From CAJQLB01 sp905479065 (GTDB lineage Bacteria > Bacteroidota > Bacteroidia > Flavobacteriales > Flavobacteriaceae), in NCBI GenBank assembly GCA_943846735.1, contig OX044364.1, positions 1,054,001 through 1,118,000 on the forward strand: a DNA stretch of 64,000 nt. Reading direction: 5' to 3'. This document shows positions 26,240-34,741 of the stretch, piece after piece. Every line of letters starts with the position of its first letter. Positions within the stretch are counted from its first letter, which is position 1. The notes beneath the pieces were generated by a model. The model was not told the DNA's origin, made no database searches, and saw only the letters and a program-made list of their open reading frames with translations. Position numbers and translations under genes: made by a program.

Positions 26240-27256
26240 ATGACAAAAAGTGATGTATCTAAAATAAAACATTTGCTTTCGAAACCAAAGCAAATCGTCA
26301 TCATACCGCATAAAAACCCGGATGGTGATGCCTTAGGGTCAACTCTGGCTCTTTATCATTATTTAAATCTCAGCAATCATAATGTTATCGTGATTTCACC
26401 AAATGACTATCCAGTGTTTTTAAAATGGTTACCTGGAGAAAATAAAATCATCAATCATGAAATCGAAACCGTCAGAGCAAACGATCTCATTACCAGTGCT
26501 GATATTGTTTTCACCTTAGATTTCAATGCTTTACACAGGGCCGGGGATATAGGACCAATTATCAGAAAAGCGAACGGTTTAAAAATTTTAATTGATCATC
26601 ATCAGCAACCTGATGATTTTGCTCATTATTTATATTCAGATGTTACAATGAGTTCAACCTGTGAAATGGTTTATAATTTCATAGAAATGTTGGAGGATAT
26701 ATCGTTAATAACAGCACATATAGCCACCTGTTTATACACAGGAATCATGACAGATACAGGTTCATTTCGTTTCGCATCAACCACATCAACAACTCATAGA
26801 ATTATTGCCAACTTAATTGATAAAGGCGCGTCAAATGCCTTCATTCATAATAACGTCTATGACAACAATTCATTTGACAAGCTGCAATTACTTGGAGTTT
26901 CATTAAAAAACTTGAAGGTCATAAGCATTTTAAATACAGCCTATATAAGCCTATCTCAAAAAGAATTAAATGCCTCAAATTTCAGAAAAGGTGATACTGA
27001 AGGTATTGTAAATTATGCGTTATCAATCAAAGGAGTGAAATTTGCTGCCATATTTATTGAGCATAAATCAGAAGGTATTATAAAAATATCATTTCGATCT
27101 AAAGGAAACTTTGATGTTAATGACTTTGCTCGAAAAAACTTTAATGGAGGTGGTCATGTTAATGCGGCAGGTGGAAGAAGTGATTTGAATTTATCAGAGA
27201 CTATTGATAAATTTCTCCAATTAACACAGGACAACTCAACGCTGTTAAAAGAATGA
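26240..27256 (+). CDS. nrnA: DHH phosphoesterase, NrnA-type oligoribonuclease/pAp phosphatase
   Basis: This 338-residue DHH/DHHA1 enzyme probably degrades short RNA oligonucleotides and pAp. The motifs are IPHKNPDGDALGSTLAL, VFTLDFNALHR, the DHH box KILIDHHQQPDDF, GIMTDTGSFRFASTT and the DHHA1 motif NGGGHVNAAGG. Length and motif order match NrnA. It overlaps gldI by four bases (ATGA), an arrangement usual in Flavobacteriia. Substrate range is inferred from family members. Confidence 0.92.
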   Translation: MTKSDVSKIKHLLSKPKQIVIIPHKNPDGDALGSTLALYHYLNLSNHNVIVISPNDYPVFLKWLPGENKIINHEIETVRANDLITSADIVFTLDFNALHRAGDIGPIIRKANGLKILIDHHQQPDDFAHYLYSDVTMSSTCEMVYNFIEMLEDISLITAHIATCLYTGIMTDTGSFRFASTTSTTHRIIANLIDKGASNAFIHNNVYDNNSFDKLQLLGVSLKNLKVISILNTAYISLSQKELNASNFRKGDTEGIVNYALSIKGVKFAAIFIEHKSEGIIKISFRSKGNFDVNDFARKNFNGGGHVNAAGGRSDLNLSETIDKFLQLTQDNSTLLKE

Positions 27257-27792
27257 AAGGGTTACACTATTTTATGGTTATAATTTTTGTATTAACTTCC
27301 TGTAAATCACCTGAAGCAAGGCGTCCAATCTCACAAACAACAAGTTCTTTTATCAGCAAATCTGTGAGTAAAAATAAAAACTTAATAAAATTTGAAGAAA
27401 AACTTATTCAGGGTTACATGATAAATAATCCTGAAAATAATTACATCGCCTCTGAATATGGCTTTTGGTATTATTACGTGACAAAATCTTCATTGGAAGG
27501 TGAGCGTCCAATATTTGGTGATATTCTAAATTTCAAATATGCGATTTCTGATTTTAACAACCAAAAAATCTACACAGAAGAAGAGCTTGGAAACCGCAAA
27601 TACAACATGGACAAACAAGAACTTTTTACTGGTTTAAGAGAAGGTTTAAAACTGTTAAAAGCTGGTGAAACAATAGTATGTTTGTTTCCATCCCAAAAAG
27701 CTTTTGGCTTTTATGGTGATGATAATAAAATTGGTCCGAACACACCATTAATTTGTTCAATAACATTAAATTTAATCACAAAGAATAAATAG
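27253..27792 (+). CDS. gldI: Gliding motility-associated peptidyl-prolyl isomerase lipoprotein GldI
   Basis: This FKBP-type prolyl isomerase is anchored as a lipoprotein (FVLTSCKSPEARRPIS) and is required for gliding in flavobacteria, probably by folding other gliding or T9SS proteins. The 179 residues continue with IASEYGFWYYYV and the FKBP core (LREGLKLLKAGETIVCLFPSQKAFGF, then PLICSITL). It overlaps nrnA by four bases and lies six bases before a second exported prolyl isomerase gene. No other gld genes are in the window. Presence of gldI does not prove that this strain glides. Confidence 0.92.
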   Translation: MKGLHYFMVIIFVLTSCKSPEARRPISQTTSSFISKSVSKNKNLIKFEEKLIQGYMINNPENNYIASEYGFWYYYVTKSSLEGERPIFGDILNFKYAISDFNNQKIYTEEELGNRKYNMDKQELFTGLREGLKLLKAGETIVCLFPSQKAFGFYGDDNKIGPNTPLICSITLNLITKNK

Positions 27793-27798
27793 ATAAAC

Positions 27799-29031
27799 AT
27801 GAAAATTATTAAAAGTTTTATAGCGTTTTTTGCACTGACCTTGATGTTTAGTGCAACATCTTGTAATGACAATGGCAAATACTCACATTTAGATAATGGC
27901 TTATACGCTGAGATTATCACAAGCAAAGATACCATGGTTGCGAAATTATTTTTCGATAAAGTTCCATTGACGGTCGCTAATTTTGTTGCTTTAGCTGAAG
28001 GCACCCATCCTATGGTCAGTGATCAGTATAAAGGAAAAAAGTTTTACAACGGATTAATTTTTCATCGCGTCATGGATAACTTCATGATTCAAGGAGGTGA
28101 TCCAGACGGAAATGGTCGTGGTGGTCCAGGGTACAAATTTGGAAGTGAATTCGATAATACCTTGAAGCATGATAAACCCGGTGTCTTATCAATGGCTAAT
28201 TCTGGGGGTCTAAATACTAATGGAAGTCAGTTTTTTATCACTGATGCCCCTACACCTTGGTTAGATGGGTTTGATGCCAACGGTAATTTAAAAAACTGTG
28301 GAACCTCAGGAGTAAGCTGTCATAGTGTATTTGGAGAAGTAATTGAAGGGTTAGATGTTGCTGAAACTATTTCAAGTGTTCCTGTCGCGCAGAGAAGTAA
28401 CAAACCAAATGAAGATGTTATTATTGAAGAAATCAATATTATTCGTATCGGTTATGATGCAAGAAATTTTGATGCTGTAAAAACATGGGAAACTGAATTA
28501 CCTTTACTAGAAGAAAAACGTAAACAGCAGGAAGAAAAGGCAAAAAAGGAAGCTGAGGAAGCTGAAAAAATTGCTGAAATAAAATTTAATGAGGCAGCTA
28601 AGAGTATTCTGCCAACCCTTAATGAATACAAGGACAAAGCTAACACCTCAGCGACAGGATTAATGACCTTTGTTATTAACGAAGGTAATGGTGAAAAAGT
28701 AAAACAAGGAGATAACGTCACAGTCTGGTATGAGGGTTATTTTGCTGATGGGAAGTTATTTGATTCAAACAGAAAAGAAGTTGAAGAAAAGTTTGGAAGA
28801 TTGAATCCTCAAAAAGAGCAAAGAAACATGTACAGTCCAATGCCCATGGCAGTCAGTCCAGATGCCCCTATCGTCGCTGGTTTTAAAGAGGGAATCGCAA
28901 ATTTAAGTGTGGGAGAAAAAGCGTATATCTACCTACCTTCTCATCTTGCTTATGGAGAAACAGGTCGAGGTAGTATTCAACCAAATACTGACCTATGTTT
29001 CATTATTGAATTAGTTGAAATAAAAGATTAA
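27799..29031 (+). CDS. Exported two-domain peptidylprolyl isomerase (cyclophilin plus FKBP)
   Basis: This lipoprotein of 410 residues has a signal ending ATSCNDNG. A cyclophilin domain follows (FHRVMDNFMIQGGDPDGNGRGGPG, cut short here; then LSMANSGGLNTNGSQFFITDAPTPWLDG). After a Lys/Glu-rich helix of about 35 residues comes an FKBP domain (GDNVTVWYEGYFADGKLFDSN; LPSHLAYGETG). Both should catalyse proline isomerisation in the periplasm. It sits directly after gldI, giving two exported prolyl isomerases on one transcript. A strong terminator follows. Confidence 0.93.
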   Translation: MKIIKSFIAFFALTLMFSATSCNDNGKYSHLDNGLYAEIITSKDTMVAKLFFDKVPLTVANFVALAEGTHPMVSDQYKGKKFYNGLIFHRVMDNFMIQGGDPDGNGRGGPGYKFGSEFDNTLKHDKPGVLSMANSGGLNTNGSQFFITDAPTPWLDGFDANGNLKNCGTSGVSCHSVFGEVIEGLDVAETISSVPVAQRSNKPNEDVIIEEINIIRIGYDARNFDAVKTWETELPLLEEKRKQQEEKAKKEAEEAEKIAEIKFNEAAKSILPTLNEYKDKANTSATGLMTFVINEGNGEKVKQGDNVTVWYEGYFADGKLFDSNRKEVEEKFGRLNPQKEQRNMYSPMPMAVSPDAPIVAGFKEGIANLSVGEKAYIYLPSHLAYGETGRGSIQPNTDLCFIIELVEIKD

Positions 29032-29047
29032 ATAATTTGTAGTCTAT

Positions 29048-29077
29048 AAAAAAAGCAGCCAGAAGGCTGCTTTTTTT
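29048..29077. terminator. Bidirectional intrinsic terminator between the isomerase gene and pepD
   Basis: A perfect 13-base stem (seven A, then GCAGCC; GGCTGC, then seven T) closes an AGAA loop. It ends both the rightward isomerase transcript and the leftward pepD transcript. Confidence 0.9.
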
Positions 29078-29079
29078 AT

Positions 29080-30534
29080 TTATGATTTCGGAATTGTTTT
29101 CAGAATTTCTAGAACAAATTTCCAATATTTTTCGACTGATGAAATTTGTGCACGTTCATCGGGTGAATGAGCTCCCTTAATGTTAGGGCCAAAACTAATC
29201 ATTTCCATATTTGGATAATTAGTTCCCAAAATTCCACACTCTAATCCAGCATGACACGCGGCCACATGTGGCTCTTCACTATGTAATTTAATGTATAACG
29301 ATCGCATCACTTTTAATATGGATGACTCCATATTTGGAGTCCAACCAGGATAATTTCCGGAAAACTCTACATCACCGCCTATCAATTCAAAAGTTGCTTT
29401 GAGCTTGTTGGCTAAATCCATTTTTGAGGACTCAACAGAGGATCTCGTTAAACATAATATTTTGATAACTTTATCTTTCACTGATACTCTTGCAACATTA
29501 TTTGAGGTTTCCACCAGACCAATGATATCAGGACTCATTCTAAAAACCCCATTATGTGTGGCATAAATTGCTTTAATTAAGTTAATACTTAGATCTTTTC
29601 CAAGCATGGTATTTGGACAATCTGCAGAGCCAATCGTTATGTCTAAATTTGGCTCTGTTGTTTTTAATTCTGATTTAATATTCTTGACTTCTTCAAGAAT
29701 ATTAGCCCTGATGAGCCTGTCGTTAGCGCAATTACTTACAATCAAGGCAACACTTTCTCTTGGTATCGCATTTCGTAAACCTCCCCCATCAATTTCACTT
29801 AAGTGGATTTCATTAATCACTGAGTAAAGCAGCCTGTTAATTATTTTATTTGCATTGCCCAAGCCTTCATGTATTTGCATTCCTGAGTGACCTCCATTCA
29901 AACCTTTAACCTCAATCCTAAACGCAGAAAATTCTTCGGGAACTTTTTCCTCATCATACGACAATGTACATGTAACGTCGATTCCTCCTGCACATCCAAC
30001 ACCAATTTCGTTATCTTCTTCAGTATCGAGGTTTAGCATGATCTCTCCTTTTAACACACCTCCCTTTAAGCCCATAGCACCGGTCATTCCTGTCTCTTCA
30101 TCTATTGTGAATAAAGCCTCAAGAGGAGGATGAATAATGGTTTTACTTTCTAAAATAGCCATGATTGTGGCGACTCCTATACCGTTGTCTGCACCCAGAG
30201 TTGTCCCATTTGCTTTAACCCAATCTCCTTCTACAAACATCGTAATACCCTGTTTATCAAAATCAAAATCTGTATCGTTGTTTTTTTGATGCACCATATC
30301 GAGATGAGACTGCATAACGATAGCTTTCCTGTCCTCCATGCCTGGTGATGCTGGTTTTGTTATAATGACATTACCAATATCATCAACCAATGTCTTTAAG
30401 CCTAAATTTTCACCAAAATTGCGCATGAAATCTATTACTTTTTCTTCTTTTTTTGATGGTCTTGGTACCGCGTTGAGATCTGCGAATTTATTCCAAAGTT
30501 CTTTGGGTTCTATATTTCTTATTGCTTCATTCAT
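29080..30534 (-). CDS. pepD: Aminoacyl-histidine dipeptidase (Xaa-His dipeptidase), M20 family
   Basis: This cytosolic M20 metallopeptidase of 484 residues cleaves dipeptides such as carnosine. The start IRNIEPKELWNKFADLNAVPRPSKKEEKV is typical. Zinc-site segments are VMQSHLDMVHQKN, TTLGADNGIGVA (bridging Asp), FTIDEETGMTGA and the late HACH-like ACHAGLECG with GAHSPDERAQI. The dimerisation domain segment GLNGGHSGMQIHEGLGNAN is present. It is transcribed alone, leftward, from a box at 30555-30562. Confidence 0.93.
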   Translation of the reverse strand: MNEAIRNIEPKELWNKFADLNAVPRPSKKEEKVIDFMRNFGENLGLKTLVDDIGNVIITKPASPGMEDRKAIVMQSHLDMVHQKNNDTDFDFDKQGITMFVEGDWVKANGTTLGADNGIGVATIMAILESKTIIHPPLEALFTIDEETGMTGAMGLKGGVLKGEIMLNLDTEEDNEIGVGCAGGIDVTCTLSYDEEKVPEEFSAFRIEVKGLNGGHSGMQIHEGLGNANKIINRLLYSVINEIHLSEIDGGGLRNAIPRESVALIVSNCANDRLIRANILEEVKNIKSELKTTEPNLDITIGSADCPNTMLGKDLSINLIKAIYATHNGVFRMSPDIIGLVETSNNVARVSVKDKVIKILCLTRSSVESSKMDLANKLKATFELIGGDVEFSGNYPGWTPNMESSILKVMRSLYIKLHSEEPHVAACHAGLECGILGTNYPNMEMISFGPNIKGAHSPDERAQISSVEKYWKFVLEILKTIPKS

Positions 30535-30554
30535 TTTTTTGATAATATGTCATG

Positions 30555-30562
30555 CAAAGGTA
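30555..30562 (-). promoter_or_regulatory. Candidate -7 element for pepD
   Basis: On the minus strand the bases read TACCTTTG, matching TAnnTTTG, 20 bases before the pepD ATG. No -33 match was found at the usual distance. Confidence 0.4.
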
Positions 30563-30596
30563 ATTATTAACACTATAATTATATGAAACTATTCGC

Positions 30597-30604
30597 TATT
30601 TTTG
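30597..30604 (+). promoter_or_regulatory. Candidate -7 element four bases before the DUF3810 gene
   Basis: TATTTTTG matches the -7 consensus and ends four bases before the ATG at 30609. If used, transcription would begin at or near the start codon, giving a leaderless mRNA. Confidence 0.4.
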
Positions 30605-30608
30605 AAAA

Positions 30609-31676
30609 ATGACGATAAATCAAAAACGTGTCTTCGCTTTTAGTATCATTCCTCAGTATATCATTGTAAAATGGCTAGCAAATTATCCTGAATTCATTGA
30701 ATCCTATTACACAGGGTATCTTTACCAATGGATATCTCAATTATTGCATTTTATATTTGGTTTTGTGCCCTTTTCTTTTGGAGATGTATTGTATACTATT
30801 GCAGGTGTCTACCTTGTAAGATGGATTTATTTAAATAGAAAAAAAATGATTCACAGCACCATGGATTGGGTGTTAGATGTGCTAATCTTCATCTCACTAC
30901 TCTACTTCACATTTCACTTATTCTGGGGTTTGAATTACTACCGGATGCCATTACATGACACGTTACAAATAGAGCATACTTATTCAACAAAATCTTTAGA
31001 AAATTTAACTAAAAGATTAATCAAAAAAGCAAATAATATTCACAATACTATATCGGTCAGTGATACTTCAAAAATTGTAATTCCATACTCAAAATCAACA
31101 CTATTAACAATCTCTGAGGATGAGTTTAAAAATTTAAAAAAAATAAATAACCAATTTACTTTAACGTATCCAAGTGTAAAACTATCTTTATTCAGTCTTC
31201 CATTAACCTACATGGGATTTAGCGGTTATTTAAATCCTTTTACAAATGAAGCTCAAATTGATCACCTGATACCATTACATAAATATCCAACTACAATATT
31301 TCATGAAAAGGCACATCAACTGGGGTATGCAGCAGAAAACGAAGCTAATTTTATAGGAAGTTTAGCTGCAATTAACAGTGATGATATCTATTTTAAATAT
31401 TCCGGATACTTATTTGCTTTGCGTCATTGCTTAAATGAAATGTTTAAACGAGATAAAGATGTTTACCAAGCGTTATTAAAAAAAATCAATTTGGGAATTT
31501 TAAAAAATTTTCAAGAATCTCATGATTTCTGGAAATCATATCAAAATATTCTAGAACCACTATTCAAAGCATCATACAACAGTTATCTTAAAGTAAATAA
31601 TCAAGAAAAAGGAATAGAAAGTTATAGTTATGCTGTTGCTCTGTTTGTTAACTATTTCGATAAAAAGTCATTGTAA
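30609..31676 (+). CDS. DUF3810 membrane protein with zinc-protease-like HExxH motif
   Basis: This 355-residue protein has three N-terminal hydrophobic helices within about the first 110 residues, followed by a soluble domain. The soluble part contains SGYLNPFTNEAQID and the motif TTIFHEKAHQLGYAAENEANFIGSLAA: an HExxH with a second acidic segment about 12 residues later, as in gluzincin metalloproteases. It is therefore probably a membrane-tethered peptidase, but no substrate is known to me. It stands alone between pepD and the amidohydrolase genes. Confidence 0.85.
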   Translation: MTINQKRVFAFSIIPQYIIVKWLANYPEFIESYYTGYLYQWISQLLHFIFGFVPFSFGDVLYTIAGVYLVRWIYLNRKKMIHSTMDWVLDVLIFISLLYFTFHLFWGLNYYRMPLHDTLQIEHTYSTKSLENLTKRLIKKANNIHNTISVSDTSKIVIPYSKSTLLTISEDEFKNLKKINNQFTLTYPSVKLSLFSLPLTYMGFSGYLNPFTNEAQIDHLIPLHKYPTTIFHEKAHQLGYAAENEANFIGSLAAINSDDIYFKYSGYLFALRHCLNEMFKRDKDVYQALLKKINLGILKNFQESHDFWKSYQNILEPLFKASYNSYLKVNNQEKGIESYSYAVALFVNYFDKKSL

Positions 31677-31753
31677 AAGTTAAATAAAACTTAATTAAAG
31701 GGTATAAAATTTAATTTTTCTAACTTACATTTTTAATTTTTTACAAATAAATT

Positions 31754-34729
31754 ATGATCAAAAGGTATCTATTTTTCGTGATGCTTGGCTACGCACTTAA
31801 TTCGACAGCTCAAGAACATTTTCCAAAAAATGATGGAGTAAAATCAGAGAACACTAACTATACAGCATTTATAAATGCTAAGATATTTGTAACACCAACA
31901 CAAGTAATTGACAACGGCACTTTACTGATCCACAAAGGAAAAGTAGTTGCCACAGGAACCTCAGTAAATATTCCTACGAATGCAGTCATCATTGATGTTT
32001 CAGATAAACATATTTATCCCTCGTTTATAGATGTATATTCAGGTTTTGGTGTTGAAAAACCCAAGCGTCAAGGATTTGGTGGATTTGGCCGAGGCCAGTA
32101 CGACCCCACTCGGGAAGGATTTTATTGGAATGACCATATTAGGCCAGAGCAAAATGCGGTAGACAATTTTAAATATGATGAAAAGTCAGCCTCTGCATTA
32201 CGAAAAGCAGGATTTGGTGTAGTGAACACACATTTGCAAGACGGTATCATGCGTGGATCAGGAGCATTAATTGCTCTCTCCAATAGTGGTAGTAATGCTG
32301 ATCGTATTTTAGATAATAAATCAGCCGCTTACTTGTCCTTTACCAAAAGCGCAACATCATCTCAATCCTATCCAAGTTCCATAATGGGGACTTTAGCCTT
32401 AATTAGACAGGTAAACCATGATGCGTCTTGGTACGCTCAAGGTGGAATAAACATTAATGATCGTTCATTAGAAGCTTTCAATAAAAATAAAAACTTAGTT
32501 CAAATTTTTATTGCGGGCAATAAGGCAAATGCTTTTAGAGCTGACCGTGTTGGTGATGAATTTGGAGTTCAGTATGTAATTGTAGGTGGTGGCGATGAAT
32601 ACGAGCGAATTCAGGATATTAAGGCGACGAATGCTACATATATTTTACCACTTAATTTCCCTAAAGCCTACGACGTCGAAGATACTTTCGCGGCAAGTGT
32701 ATTAGAACTCTCTGTGATGCGCGAGTGGAATCAAAGACCATCAAATCCAAAAGTATTAGCTGATAATGATATAAAATTTGTTTTTACTACAGACGGTTTA
32801 AAATCACCAAGTATGTTAAAAATGAATGTGATTAAAGCGATTGAGTATGGCCTTGATAAGACGATAGCATTACAAGCTCTTACAACAATTCCAGCACAAG
32901 TTTTAGGACAATCAAACACCATAGGTTCTTTAAAAAATGGAACGTATGCTAATTTTTTAATTACCTCAGGAGATATCTTCAATAAAACTACAAAAATTCA
33001 CGAAAATTGGGTGAAAGGAAATCAAGATATTATTCAGGACATGAGTATCAAAACTATCAATGGGGATTATTCGTTTGTAATGGCAGGAAAAACATATAAT
33101 GTTTCTATTTCAGGACCCTCCATGAAACTCAAATCTGATGTTAAAAGTGACGGTAAGCAATTAGCTTCGAAAATCTCCTACAAAAATAATTGGGTGAATT
33201 TAACTTTTACAAGCACCGACACAACGCAACAAGCATTTATGCGATTTACCTCGAGAGTAAATCAAAATGATAATTTAAGTGGTAAAGTTGTTGATCCCAA
33301 TGGTAATACTGCTTATGTCAGTATGGTGAAATCAATCAATGATGGTAATTCTAAGTCAGGACAGACACCCAAACGTAGTGGTCAAAGTGAAAAAGTTAAA
33401 TTAATGCCAATTACTTATCCTAATGGTGCTTATGGAGTAAATGAACTTCCAAGTCAAGAAACCATTTTATTCAAAAACGCCACAGTATGGACAAATGAGG
33501 TCGATGGTATACTTCAAAATACAGATGTACTAATTAAAAACGGTTTAATTTCGAAGATTGGGTCTAATCTTGTTGAAAAAAATGCCAAAATTATTGATGC
33601 TTCAGGAAAACATCTAACTGCAGGTATTATTGATGAACATTCACACATAGCAGCTGCCAGTATCAATGAAGGTGGTCAAAACTCATCTGCTGAGGTAACT
33701 ATTGAGGATGTCATTGATGCAGAGGATATCGATATATACAGAAACCTAGCAGGTGGGGTAACGTCCATTCAAATATTACATGGATCGGCAAATCCAATTG
33801 GAGGACGCTCTGCTATTATCAAATTAAAATGGGGTGAAACTGCAAAAAATCTAATCAATAAAAATGCTCCTAAATTTATCAAATTTGCACTAGGTGAAAA
33901 TGTCAAGCAATCACGATCTCAAAGTGGAACGCGGTTCCCAAGAACACGAATGGGAGTCGAACAATTATTTTTAGATTATTTCTCTCGGGCCAAAGAATAT
34001 GAAACAAGAAAAAAAAGTGGACAACCATACCGTTATGACATAGAAATGGAAACCCTTGTTGAAATTATGAATGGTGAGCGTTTTATCAGCTGTCATTCTT
34101 ATGTGCAATCAGAGATCAACATGATGATGAAAGTTGCTGAAAAATTTAATTTTAAAATGAACACCTTTACGCACATACTAGAAGGTTATAAAGTAGCCGA
34201 TATCATGAAAGAACACGGCGTTGGCGCTTCCACTTTTAGCGATTGGTGGGCTTACAAATTTGAGGTAAATGATGCCATCCCCTACAATGCTGCCATTATG
34301 CACAACGTCGGTATTACTACAGCAATTAACAGTGATGATGGTGAAATGTCGAGACGTCTCAATCAAGAAGCTGCAAAAGCAATGAAGTATGGCGATATCA
34401 ATGAAGAAGACGCTTGGAAAATGGTGACTCTCAATCCAGCAAAGTTACTACACATTGATAATCGTGTAGGAAGTATCAAAGAGGGTAAAGATGCAGATGT
34501 CGTTCTATGGAATGGCCATCCCCTCTCTGTCTATTCAAAAGCTGAAAGAACAATGATTGAAGGTGCAACCTATTTTAATCATGTTAAAGACAAGCAGATG
34601 CGCTTAAAAATCAAGAAAGAGCGCCAAGAATTAATGACAATGATGTTACAAGAGAAAAATAGAGGGATGAAAACTCAACCAATAAAAGTAACAGATAAGC
34701 AACAACTTCATTGTGATTCAATGGACTAA
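31754..34729 (+). CDS. Exported double amidohydrolase-fold protein
   Basis: This 991-residue protein has a signal peptide (to about STAQ20) and two amidohydrolase-like modules. The N-terminal module (about 36-435) lacks the HxH metal motif: the aligned place reads DVYSGF (residues 93-98). The C-terminal module (about 565-970) has it (DEHSH, His629 and His631), with ISCHSY, FTHILEGYK and NSDDGE as further likely ligands, so it should be active. A variable linker separates the modules. The next gene, 12 bases on, is a paralogue of the N-terminal module. Substrate is unknown. Confidence 0.87.
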   Translation: MIKRYLFFVMLGYALNSTAQEHFPKNDGVKSENTNYTAFINAKIFVTPTQVIDNGTLLIHKGKVVATGTSVNIPTNAVIIDVSDKHIYPSFIDVYSGFGVEKPKRQGFGGFGRGQYDPTREGFYWNDHIRPEQNAVDNFKYDEKSASALRKAGFGVVNTHLQDGIMRGSGALIALSNSGSNADRILDNKSAAYLSFTKSATSSQSYPSSIMGTLALIRQVNHDASWYAQGGININDRSLEAFNKNKNLVQIFIAGNKANAFRADRVGDEFGVQYVIVGGGDEYERIQDIKATNATYILPLNFPKAYDVEDTFAASVLELSVMREWNQRPSNPKVLADNDIKFVFTTDGLKSPSMLKMNVIKAIEYGLDKTIALQALTTIPAQVLGQSNTIGSLKNGTYANFLITSGDIFNKTTKIHENWVKGNQDIIQDMSIKTINGDYSFVMAGKTYNVSISGPSMKLKSDVKSDGKQLASKISYKNNWVNLTFTSTDTTQQAFMRFTSRVNQNDNLSGKVVDPNGNTAYVSMVKSINDGNSKSGQTPKRSGQSEKVKLMPITYPNGAYGVNELPSQETILFKNATVWTNEVDGILQNTDVLIKNGLISKIGSNLVEKNAKIIDASGKHLTAGIIDEHSHIAAASINEGGQNSSAEVTIEDVIDAEDIDIYRNLAGGVTSIQILHGSANPIGGRSAIIKLKWGETAKNLINKNAPKFIKFALGENVKQSRSQSGTRFPRTRMGVEQLFLDYFSRAKEYETRKKSGQPYRYDIEMETLVEIMNGERFISCHSYVQSEINMMMKVAEKFNFKMNTFTHILEGYKVADIMKEHGVGASTFSDWWAYKFEVNDAIPYNAAIMHNVGITTAINSDDGEMSRRLNQEAAKAMKYGDINEEDAWKMVTLNPAKLLHIDNRVGSIKEGKDADVVLWNGHPLSVYSKAERTMIEGATYFNHVKDKQMRLKIKKERQELMTMMLQEKNRGMKTQPIKVTDKQQLHCDSMD

Positions 34730-34741
34730 AAACAAAATAAT

